Source of the DNA: Sphingomonas sp.
GTDB taxonomy: Bacteria > Pseudomonadota > Alphaproteobacteria > Sphingomonadales > Sphingomonadaceae
DNA length: 5,076 bases
Assembly (NCBI GenBank): GCA_019247755.1
Contig: JAFBAM010000330.1
Span: 1 to 5,076, forward strand
Reading direction: 5' to 3'
This document shows positions 1-5,076 of the stretch, piece after piece; the stretch's first letter is position 1; each line of letters starts with the position of its first letter. The position numbers were made by a program, and so were the translations under genes. The notes under the pieces were generated by a model, which worked only from the letters and a program-made list of their open reading frames with translations, did not search any database and had not been told where the DNA came from.

Positions 1-800
1 AGGACGAGCACGTCGGCCGATGCATAAAATGGCGAAGGATCGGGCACGTGCCCGGCCAGCTTGACCCGGTCGTGGAGCCCGAGCTCATCGATGCGGCGTT
101 GGAGCGCGGACTTCAGCGGTCCGTTGCCGACGATCACCAGCTTGGCATCGAGCTTCTCGGTCACGCGCGCAAACGCATCGATCAGCAGCGCGTGGTTCTT
201 CTGATCTTTCAGGGTTCCAACTGCGAGGAAGCAAGCTTTTGCGGTTCCCCAGGCGTCCGATAATCCCGTAGTACTCGCAGGCGCCGGCACCGGATTGTAG
301 ACGGTCGTGATGGCCTCCTCGGGTATGCGTGAAAGGCGCGCCAGATCACGCGCTGAGCCCTGTGACACGCAGATGCGCGCATCGGCCCACGGATAGAAGA
401 AACGAGTCGTGAGCTTGAGCAAAGCGAGCCTGAGCCTCTCCCCAGCGAACTGACACGAGAGCGAAATGTGGTCACTGACGACGACGCGGACGGGGACCCG
501 CGAAAGCCGGGCCGCGATGATCCCCGCGACCGTGAGCGGCCACAGCGACACCTGCAACGCGTCCGGGCGCCGCTCTCGCAGGTATCTGCTCAGCTGAAAC
601 GGCACGTCGCGGATGCGCTTCGCGTTCAGGTCGATTAGTCGAACGCCGCCCGGCACCTGGTCGATCAGCGTGCCGCGCTTCTCCGCGACCAGCAGGTCGA
701 CCTCATGTCCCCGTTCGACGAATGATTTCGACAGCGTCAGGCCGACCCGCTCGGCGCCGCCCGGGGTGAGGTTGGGAAGCAGGAAAGCGATCCTGGCCAC
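1..800 (-). CDS. GT4-family glycosyltransferase, 3' end cut by window edge
   Basis: This is the first 266 codons of a GT-B fold glycosyltransferase, expected to move a sugar from a nucleotide-sugar donor to a polysaccharide or lipid-linked acceptor at the cytoplasmic side of the membrane. The N-terminal Rossmann half opens with IAFLLPNLTPGGAERV (residues 4-19), whose GGAER loop is typical of GT4. The donor-binding half begins near residue 192 with LAVGTLKDQKNHALLIDAF, then VIVGNGPL (222-229) and VKLAGHVPDPSPFYASAD (about 245-262), all standard GT4 landmarks. The usual Arg of the GRL motif is Thr196 here. The C-terminal part with the expected E-x7-E catalytic motif lies outside the window. GTG at 800 is chosen because an in-frame TGA lies at 812-810, leaving no other start upstream. 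A GGGGGAG Shine-Dalgarno-like run sits 12 nt before it, a little far. It is divergent from another glycosyltransferase, suggesting a surface-polysaccharide locus. The acceptor and the sugar cannot be read from sequence. Confidence 0.92.
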   Translation of the reverse strand, partial: MARIAFLLPNLTPGGAERVGLTLSKSFVERGHEVDLLVAEKRGTLIDQVPGGVRLIDLNAKRIRDVPFQLSRYLRERRPDALQVSLWPLTVAGIIAARLSRVPVRVVVSDHISLSCQFAGERLRLALLKLTTRFFYPWADARICVSQGSARDLARLSRIPEEAITTVYNPVPAPASTTGLSDAWGTAKACFLAVGTLKDQKNHALLIDAFARVTEKLDAKLVIVGNGPLKSALQRRIDELGLHDRVKLAGHVPDPSPFYASADVLV

Positions 801-812
801 GTCTCGACGTCA

Positions 813-819
813 CTCCCCC
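813..819 (-). promoter_or_regulatory. probable ribosome binding site of the minus-strand glycosyltransferase
   Basis: GGGGGAG read on the minus strand, 12 nt upstream of the GTG start at 800. The spacing is longer than ideal, but this is the only purine-rich run before the start, and a stop codon between it and the start excludes an earlier in-frame start. Confidence 0.5.
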
Positions 820-824
820 GGCTC

Positions 825-839
825 TTGCCTAAGCGGCAA
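825..839. promoter_or_regulatory. inverted repeat in divergent gap, possible operator
   Basis: TTGCC-TAAGC-GGCAA is a perfect 5-bp inverted repeat with a 5-nt spacer in the 60-bp gap between the two divergent glycosyltransferase starts. The left arm also begins a TTGCCT hexamer that could act as a weak -35 element, with TACGCC (847-852) as a poor -10 at 16-bp spacing, directed to the plus-strand gene. The arms are short, so chance occurrence is quite possible. Confidence 0.2.
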
Positions 840-860
840 TTCCCCCTACGCCTGTGGCTG

Positions 861-2102
861 ATGATCCAAGGGTCGGCAAGGCGCGTCCTCTACCTGTCTT
901 ACGACGGCATGACCGATCCCCTCGGCGCATCGCAGGTACTGCCCTATCTCGCCGGACTCACTAAGCGCGGCCACCGCATCACCCTGATCAGCTTCGAGAA
1001 GCCCGAACGAAGCGGGCAGGAACGAGCGGCGATCGCGCAGACTTGCGTGGACGGGGGTATCGAATGGCACCCACTCGCCTATCACAAGCGTCCGCCGCTC
1101 CTCTCGTCGATGTACGACGTGCGGCAGATGTGGCGCCTCGCCTCGCGCCTTCATCGCCGGAGACCTTTCGACCTGGTTCATTGCCGCAGCTATTTGCCGT
1201 CGCTTGTCGGCTTGAAGATGAAGCGCCGCTTCGGCGTGCCGTTCGTCTTCGACATGCGCGGTTTCTGGGCCGATGAGCGTGTCGACGGCGGCATCTGGAA
1301 TTTGTCGAATCCGCTGTTCGCCGCCGTCTACCGATACTTTAAGAAGCGCGAGACGGAGTTCCTGGCCGAGGCGCATCATATCGTCAGCCTGACCGAAGAG
1401 GGCCGCAAGATCCTGCTGGACCGCGGCGGCGACGAGCACGGGCCGCCGATTGTGGTCATTCCCTGCTGCGTCGATTTCGATGCCTTCTCGCCCGTCACCC
1501 CGGAGCGACGCACCGCCGCTCGGCATGACCTCGGCATCGATGCGGACGCGACCGTCGCAGCCTATCTTGGTTCCTGGGGTAGCTGGTACATGACCGGCGA
1601 AATGCTGGACTTCTTCAAGGTTCAGCTCGAGCGCGACGCGAATGCGATATTCCTCATCGTCAGCCGTGAGCCGCGGGACCAGATCATCGCCGATGCGAGA
1701 CGCCACGGGATTGCCGTCGACCGTCTCATCGTTCGCCCTGCATCGCGCGCGGAGGTGCCGAAGCTCGTCGCCGCGGCAGACTACGGACTGTTCTTCATCC
1801 TGCCGGTCTTCTCGAAGAAGGCGAGCTCGCCGACCAAGATGGGCGAGTTCCTCTCGCTTGAAGTCCCGGTCGTAGCCAACCGCGATGTCGGGGACGTGGA
1901 GCCTATTCTTCGGGAATCAGGCGCGGGGGTCGTCGTCGATGCCTTCGATGGTGCTTCATATGCTCGCGCCTTGGATCAACTCGAAACGCTCAAGCCCGAC
2001 ATAAAGCGCTGGCGAGCAGCGGCACGCCGCTGGTTCGACCTCGACACTGGGATCGACCGCTATGACGCGATCTACAGAAGCGTCGGATCGCCGACACAGT
2101 AG
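861..2102 (+). CDS. GT4-like glycosyltransferase (413 aa)
   Basis: A complete putative cytoplasmic GT-B glycosyltransferase, probably acting on a surface polysaccharide or its lipid-linked precursor. The N-terminal domain starts with RRVLYLSYDGMTDPLGASQV (residues 7-26), the conserved first strand and acceptor loop of this group, followed by FDLVHCRSYLPS (from 103, His107) and FVFDMRGFWADE (from about 128). The second Rossmann domain begins with YLGSWGSWYM (235-244), a G-S-x-G-x-W-Y signature seen in such enzymes. The donor-site motif is SSPTKMGEFLSLEVPVVAN (from 322), where Glu329 matches the second Glu of the GT4 E-x7-E motif and residue 321 is Ala rather than the first Glu. Length is normal for the family and no membrane segment is seen. 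I chose ATG 861; a TTG at 825 would add 12 residues (PKRQFPLRLWL) before the conserved strand. Neither start has a clear Shine-Dalgarno. It may be co-transcribed with the small secreted protein 36 bp downstream. Sugar and acceptor specificity are unknown. Confidence 0.92.
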   Translation: MIQGSARRVLYLSYDGMTDPLGASQVLPYLAGLTKRGHRITLISFEKPERSGQERAAIAQTCVDGGIEWHPLAYHKRPPLLSSMYDVRQMWRLASRLHRRRPFDLVHCRSYLPSLVGLKMKRRFGVPFVFDMRGFWADERVDGGIWNLSNPLFAAVYRYFKKRETEFLAEAHHIVSLTEEGRKILLDRGGDEHGPPIVVIPCCVDFDAFSPVTPERRTAARHDLGIDADATVAAYLGSWGSWYMTGEMLDFFKVQLERDANAIFLIVSREPRDQIIADARRHGIAVDRLIVRPASRAEVPKLVAAADYGLFFILPVFSKKASSPTKMGEFLSLEVPVVANRDVGDVEPILRESGAGVVVDAFDGASYARALDQLETLKPDIKRWRAAARRWFDLDTGIDRYDAIYRSVGSPTQ

Positions 2103-2125
2103 ATTCCGCTTTTTCGCGGGGTTAT

Positions 2126-2130
2126 AGGGG
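2126..2130 (+). promoter_or_regulatory. ribosome binding site of the small secreted protein
   Basis: AGGGG, 8 nt before ATG 2139. A second run, AAGGGG at 2145-2150, lies 9 nt before an in-frame ATG at 2160, so two starts each have their own plausible site. The ATG at 2139 is preferred because it adds a Lys before the hydrophobic core, as Sec signal peptides usually have. Confidence 0.55.
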
Positions 2131-2138
2131 CGGTTTGC

Positions 2139-2459
2139 ATGAGTAAGGGGCCAAACATCATGCTCCTCTTCCTGCCGCTCATCATGGTTGCGGCTGATGC
2201 GCCCGCCGTTGCGGCCCAGCCCCATTCGATTGGGGGTACCTTCCACAGCAAGAAGAGCATGGCCCAGCTCGAAAAATGCCTGACCGACCGGCTCTCGCAG
2301 CTTGGTCAGGTCACGTCGGTCCCGATCGAGAATGCCAAGACGCTGATGCTCAGCACCAGCGACGAGCCGCCAATGATGATCGACATTGCGCCCCCGGACG
2401 TGAAGGTGACAACCAAGTTCGCGATCGGCACCGAGCCGCTCGTGAAAGGCTGCCTGTAG
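2139..2459 (+). CDS. small secreted protein of unknown function (106 aa)
   Basis: I do not recognise a named family. Residues 1-26 look like a Sec signal peptide: Lys3, a hydrophobic core from Met8 to about Ala19, and a likely signal peptidase I site after AVAA (23-26). The mature part would be about 80 residues, with Cys47 early in a helix-like stretch (SMAQLEKCLTDRLSQLG) and Cys105 next to the C-terminus (VKGCL). These are the only two cysteines, so a periplasmic disulfide closing the domain is likely. The middle and C-terminal parts look like beta strands (AKTLMLSTSD, MMIDIAPPDVKVTTKFAIG), suggesting a compact alpha-then-beta fold. Start ATG 2139 has AGGGG 8 nt upstream; ATG 2160 is an alternative giving 99 aa. 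The gene lies 36 bp after the glycosyltransferase, with no terminator seen between them, and ends 4 bp from the convergent amidohydrolase. Coding status is supported by the RBS, signal peptide and G/C-biased codons. Confidence 0.78.
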   Translation: MSKGPNIMLLFLPLIMVAADAPAVAAQPHSIGGTFHSKKSMAQLEKCLTDRLSQLGQVTSVPIENAKTLMLSTSDEPPMMIDIAPPDVKVTTKFAIGTEPLVKGCL

Positions 2460-2463
2460 CTCG

Positions 2464-3945
2464 CTAGTATTGCCCGAACCGGCCTTTCACTGAGAGCAGC
2501 AGCTTGACGCTGTCGTAACCCACGCCGTCCTTGAACACCGTGATCACATTCTCGATGTCGCTGATTTTCGCCGCGGGGTTGCCACTGACAATGAACAAAT
2601 CGGCATTCTTGCCAGGTGCGATCGATCCAATGCGGTCCGCGAGACCGAGATAAGTCGCGCCATTCATGGTCGCAATCTTCACGGCCTCAACCGGCAAGAA
2701 GCCCGCCTCGACCAGTAGCTCGACCTCGCGCTGGTCGCCGAAGCCAGGAATCACGCCGCCGTTGCCGGTTGGATCCGGTCCCGCGATCAGGAGCCCGCCG
2801 GCGGCCACGAACTGACGCTCGAGTCCCAGATCGTTCTTGTACCCGAGCGCCGCTTTCTCGGCCCGCGGTGTCCCGGCCCGGCCCGCAATAAGGTTTCGTA
2901 GATAGAGGTAAGATTCCTTCGCCTGCGGCGTCAGCACATCCATTTGCCGAGCCTGCAGCGGCGCATGAAGCGGCACGCTTTGCTCAAACACCGGCAGCGT
3001 CGAGGTGACTGCGACATGATGGTCGACCAGCAGCTTGATCAGCGCATTCGCTTCGGGACTGCCTGGCGTCATCTTCTCGATCGTCGGATCCCCCACCGTG
3101 TCCGAGCACTTATCAGGCTGCTTGCCAGGATCGAGCTGCGTGTTGACGAAGAAGCCGTGCTCGAGGTTGTCGATCCCGAGCGCCACCGCTTCGGGATAGG
3201 TGACCGAGCACAAATGGCCCGTGACCTTCAGGCCGCGCCGGTGCGCTTCCTTGATCGCGGCACCCAGCTCGGCCCGCGAGATGTTCATATAGGCCTTGAA
3301 GCTGTTGACCCCCTGATCGGCCCAGAAGGCGACTTCCTTCCGCGCGTCGTCCGGGGATGTAATGATGTGATTCTGGATGAAGAAGGCGCCCGCCCCTTCG
3401 AGATACGGACCGGTCACGTCCAGGTGCGGACCGACCAGATGCCCCGCGTCGATTTCCCTCTTCAGCGCCAGGTCGGTGTAGGTCTCGACGCTGCCCGTTG
3501 TCCTCATCGTCGTCACGCCATTGGCGAGATAGAGCCGCGGCGCACTGAAGGTCATCTGCGGGATGATGATCGGCTGCTCCGAACGGCCCTGCGCGTCTAG
3601 GTTCGGTCGTTGAAGATAGAACAGGTGGTTATGCATGCCGACGAGCCCCGGCAGCGCAGTCTCGCCAGTCCCGTCGAGCGTCTTGTAACCATCCGGCACG
3701 ACTGACCCGGCCGGCAGGATCGCGCCGATCTTCGGCCCGTCGATTAGCAGCGTTGCATCCTCGATCGGCGCCGCGCCGGTGCCATCGATGATCCGCAGAT
3801 GCTGGATCGCGATCTTCCCGGCCGCGTGCTGGATATAAGGCTGAACGTCAGGCCCGAGCTCGGCTGGCGGCGCAAGCACCGGGGCCGCGCCGGCTGCCGT
3901 GGCGATTGCAAGGGCCGCCACCAATACGAATGACCGAACTTTCAT
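2464..3945 (-). CDS. secreted metal-dependent amidohydrolase (493 aa)
   Basis: A member of the amidohydrolase superfamily, in the imidazolonepropionase/Xaa-Pro-dipeptidase-like branch, which hydrolyses C-N bonds in cyclic amides or dipeptide-like substrates. The substrate here is unknown. Residues 1-21 form a Sec signal peptide (KVRSFVLVAALAIATAAGA), so it should act in the periplasm or outside. The N-terminal beta-sandwich strand reads IQHLRIIDGTG (47-57). The TIM barrel carries a full set of likely metal ligands: His105 and His107 in GMHNHLFY, Lys217 (SFKAY, the probable carboxylated lysine), His244 (VTGHLCS), His263 (NLEHGFF) and Asp391 (AGPDPTG). The C-terminal part has the usual GSIAPGKNADLFIVSGNP (440-457) and ends VKGRFGQY. 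The segment between His263 and Asp391 is long and probably forms a lid over the active site. ATG 3945 has GGGGAG 7 nt upstream. It is divergent from the propeller gene and convergent with the small secreted protein. The fold assignment is firm, the exact activity is not. Confidence 0.93.
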   Translation of the reverse strand: MKVRSFVLVAALAIATAAGAAPVLAPPAELGPDVQPYIQHAAGKIAIQHLRIIDGTGAAPIEDATLLIDGPKIGAILPAGSVVPDGYKTLDGTGETALPGLVGMHNHLFYLQRPNLDAQGRSEQPIIIPQMTFSAPRLYLANGVTTMRTTGSVETYTDLALKREIDAGHLVGPHLDVTGPYLEGAGAFFIQNHIITSPDDARKEVAFWADQGVNSFKAYMNISRAELGAAIKEAHRRGLKVTGHLCSVTYPEAVALGIDNLEHGFFVNTQLDPGKQPDKCSDTVGDPTIEKMTPGSPEANALIKLLVDHHVAVTSTLPVFEQSVPLHAPLQARQMDVLTPQAKESYLYLRNLIAGRAGTPRAEKAALGYKNDLGLERQFVAAGGLLIAGPDPTGNGGVIPGFGDQREVELLVEAGFLPVEAVKIATMNGATYLGLADRIGSIAPGKNADLFIVSGNPAAKISDIENVITVFKDGVGYDSVKLLLSVKGRFGQY

Positions 3946-3952
3946 GACTCTT

Positions 3953-3958
3953 CTCCCC
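3953..3958 (-). promoter_or_regulatory. ribosome binding site of the amidohydrolase
   Basis: GGGGAG on the minus strand, 7 nt upstream of the ATG at 3945. Strong match and good spacing, which fixes this start; the signal peptide begins immediately after it. Confidence 0.7.
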
Positions 3959-3989
3959 GGTGCTGCGCTAGCATGGCTCGAGCCGGTGC
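3957..3989. promoter_or_regulatory. paired palindromes flanked by direct repeats in the divergent control region
   Basis: The 80-bp gap between the amidohydrolase and propeller starts (3946-4025) contains two perfect palindromes, GCTAGC (3967-3972) and GGCTCGAGCC (3975-3984). Their centres are exactly 10 bp apart. They are flanked by direct repeats of CCGGTGC (3957-3963 and 3983-3989, 26 bp apart). Any promoters for both genes must lie in or near this gap unless they extend into the coding sequences. I found no convincing -35/-10 pair on either strand. A protein-binding site controlling both genes is a reasonable guess only. Confidence 0.3.
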
Positions 3990-4013
3990 GAAAAGCAGCG
4001 GCAGGTAGGCGTC

Positions 4014-4021
4014 GAAGGGGG
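4014..4021 (+). promoter_or_regulatory. ribosome binding site of the beta-propeller gene
   Basis: GAAGGGGG ending 4 nt before ATG 4026, a strong purine-rich Shine-Dalgarno that supports this start. The start is directly followed by a typical signal peptide. Confidence 0.65.
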
Positions 4022-4025
4022 TCTC

Positions 4026-5018
4026 ATGATCAAACGGGCAATCATCACCGCGCTTCTGCTCGCATCGCCGGCGGTCGCAGCTAGCCCGACCTACAGCGTC
4101 GTCGGCACTTACAAAGGCGCTGACGGCGGCTGGGACATCCTCAGCGTCGATCCGGTGGCCCACCGCCTTTATGTCGGCCGCAGGGAAGCAGTGACGGCTG
4201 TCGATCTCAACTCCGGCGCGGTGACCGACAAGCTGGCGCCGGCCGAGGGCGGCCATTCGGCGCTCGCGATCCCCGGCACGGGCGATGCGCTGGTGACGAA
4301 TGGCACCGCGAACAATGTGACCATTGTTGATGGTCGCACCGGCCAGCTCCGGGCGACGATTCCAACCGGCAAGAAGCCGGACGCCGCGACGTATGACCCG
4401 GCGACGCGCACGGTCTGGGTGATGACGCCGGGCGACGGGGGAATCACGGTCGTCGACCCGGCTAGTGCCAAGGCCGTAGCGACGGTCGCGGTCGGCGGTT
4501 CTCTCGAATTCGGCGCAACCGACGGACATGGGAAGCTCTACGTCAACGCCGAGGACAAGAATGACGTCGCGGTAATCGACATGCGCCGTCTCGAGCTGCT
4601 GCGGCGCGAACCTCTGCCGGGCTGTGACGGCCCTACGGGTATCGTCTACGATCCGGCGACGCGCGAGACGGTATCCGCCTGCGCCAACGGCATTGCGGTG
4701 GTGCTCTCGGATACTGGCAAGCCCATCGCTTCGCTGCCCATCGGCAAGCGGCCGGACGGCGCCGTGATCGACGCCAAGCGCCATGTGGTGCTTGTGCCGT
4801 CAGGAGCCGACGGGACTCTGTCCGTCATCCAGCTCTCGCCGAAGCCCCAAGTCGTCGGCACCGTTCAGACCGCGAAGAGCGCCCGCACCATCGCGCTCGA
4901 TCCATCGACCGGCCGAGCCTACCTCCCGGCGGTCGACTTGCAGCCGCCGGTGGGCAACGAGCGACCGAAGGCGGTCCCCGGCACCTTCCGCATCCTCGTC
5001 GTCGCCCCTTCGTCCTAG
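4026..5018 (+). CDS. secreted seven-bladed YVTN/YncE-like beta-propeller protein (330 aa)
   Basis: A secreted beta-propeller of the YVTN/YncE type. Such proteins are mostly non-enzymatic binding or scaffold domains, and no enzyme active site is evident here. Residues 1-19 are a Sec signal peptide (MIKRAIITALLLASPAVAA), so the mature protein is periplasmic or exported. The body shows seven repeats of 40-43 residues, marked by an aligned turn at D42-P, P83, D124-P, D166, D209-P, D249 and D292-P, for example PDAATYDPATRTVWV and PTGIVYDPATRETV. This gives a seven-bladed ring. The C-terminal strand FRILVVAP (321-328) and the N-terminal YSVVGTYKG (23-31) could close the ring by pairing. Cys200 and Cys219 in blade five may form a disulfide. 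No membrane anchor or lipobox is seen. The start has a strong RBS. It is divergent from the amidohydrolase with only 80 bp between, which hints at shared control. The ligand is unknown. Confidence 0.93.
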   Translation: MIKRAIITALLLASPAVAASPTYSVVGTYKGADGGWDILSVDPVAHRLYVGRREAVTAVDLNSGAVTDKLAPAEGGHSALAIPGTGDALVTNGTANNVTIVDGRTGQLRATIPTGKKPDAATYDPATRTVWVMTPGDGGITVVDPASAKAVATVAVGGSLEFGATDGHGKLYVNAEDKNDVAVIDMRRLELLRREPLPGCDGPTGIVYDPATRETVSACANGIAVVLSDTGKPIASLPIGKRPDGAVIDAKRHVVLVPSGADGTLSVIQLSPKPQVVGTVQTAKSARTIALDPSTGRAYLPAVDLQPPVGNERPKAVPGTFRILVVAPSS

Positions 5019-5022
5019 CCTC

Positions 5023-5037
5023 GGCGGGAACCCCGCC
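5023..5037 (+). terminator. GC-rich hairpin after the propeller gene, possible terminator
   Basis: GGCGGG-AAC-CCCGCC is a perfect 6-bp GC stem with a 3-nt loop, starting 5 nt after the stop codon at 5016-5018. It is followed by a C-rich run instead of a T tract, so it is not a classical intrinsic terminator. It may stabilise the mRNA 3' end or work with Rho. Confidence 0.4.
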
Positions 5038-5076
5038 CCTCCCCCTCCCGTTCTGGCGTGCGTGGACACTGTGCAC

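Noticed and set aside
825..860. TTG 825 as start of the plus-strand glycosyltransferase
   Set aside because: No Shine-Dalgarno precedes it and the extra 12 residues lie before the conserved first beta strand; ATG 861 fits the usual start of the family better. Not fully excluded.
48..861. Short plus-strand frames at 48-263 and 613-861
   Set aside because: Both lie opposite the partial minus-strand glycosyltransferase, whose reading frame is open with family motifs from 800 to the window edge.
846..1706. 286-codon open frame on the minus strand inside the plus-strand glycosyltransferase
   Set aside because: No motifs and low-complexity composition. The sense strand carries well-conserved GT4 motifs throughout, so this is an antisense shadow.
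2103..2138. Possible terminator between the glycosyltransferase and the small secreted protein (ccgc-ttttt-c-gcgg)
   Set aside because: The stem is only 4 bp and the T run lies in the loop rather than after the stem, so it does not have terminator form.
1956..2260. Two minus-strand frames over the glycosyltransferase end and the small protein start
   Set aside because: They overlap two genes on the opposite strand, lack any recognisable motif, and have no supporting ribosome binding site.
2944..3600. 218-codon plus-strand open frame within the amidohydrolase gene
   Set aside because: Antisense to the catalytic barrel; Arg-rich, no domain and no convincing start context.
3942..4784. 280-codon open frame on the minus strand, overlapping the amidohydrolase start by 4 bp
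   Set aside because: It is antisense to the propeller gene. Its product is Arg/Asp/His-rich with no recognisable motif, as expected from the complement of GC-biased codons, while the opposite strand encodes a clear signal peptide and seven regular repeats.
4825..5076. Minus-strand frames at the right edge
   Set aside because: Mostly antisense to the propeller gene, Arg/Gly-rich, no domain. The 39 bp after the hairpin are too short to assign.

Overview
The window is GC-rich bacterial DNA with dense, short-spaced genes, strong third-position G/C bias, GC-rich Shine-Dalgarno sites and Sec signal peptides of the Ala-rich type. This fits an alphaproteobacterium. A sphingomonad is my best guess from the general feel of the proteins, but no marker gene is present to prove it. 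No tRNA, rRNA, CRISPR array, insertion sequence or phage gene was seen.

Left part (1-2102): two putative cytoplasmic GT-B glycosyltransferases are transcribed divergently from a 60-bp gap (801-860). The minus-strand gene (800 down to the window edge) has lost its C-terminal part to the window boundary. It starts with GTG and carries the GGAER loop of GT4 enzymes. The plus-strand gene (861-2102) is a complete 413-aa GT4-like enzyme. Two glycosyltransferases side by side suggest the edge of a surface-polysaccharide cluster that continues to the left.

Middle (2139-2459): a 106-aa predicted secreted protein of unknown function with two cysteines follows the second glycosyltransferase by 36 bp on the same strand. 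It ends only 4 bp before the end of the convergent amidohydrolase gene.

Right part (2464-5018): a secreted, metal-dependent amidohydrolase (493 aa, minus strand) is divergent from a secreted seven-bladed YVTN/YncE-type beta-propeller (330 aa, plus strand). They share an 80-bp intergenic region that holds two palindromes whose centres lie 10 bp apart, flanked by a 7-bp direct repeat. Both products should work outside the cytoplasm, and the shared control region makes co-regulation plausible. A perfect GC-rich hairpin follows the propeller gene, and the last 39 bp (5038-5076) hold nothing I can assign.

Overall this is mostly ordinary chromosomal sequence. The items most worth a second look are the uncharacterised small secreted protein, the amidohydrolase/propeller pair with its intergenic motifs, and the unusual start context of the second glycosyltransferase.
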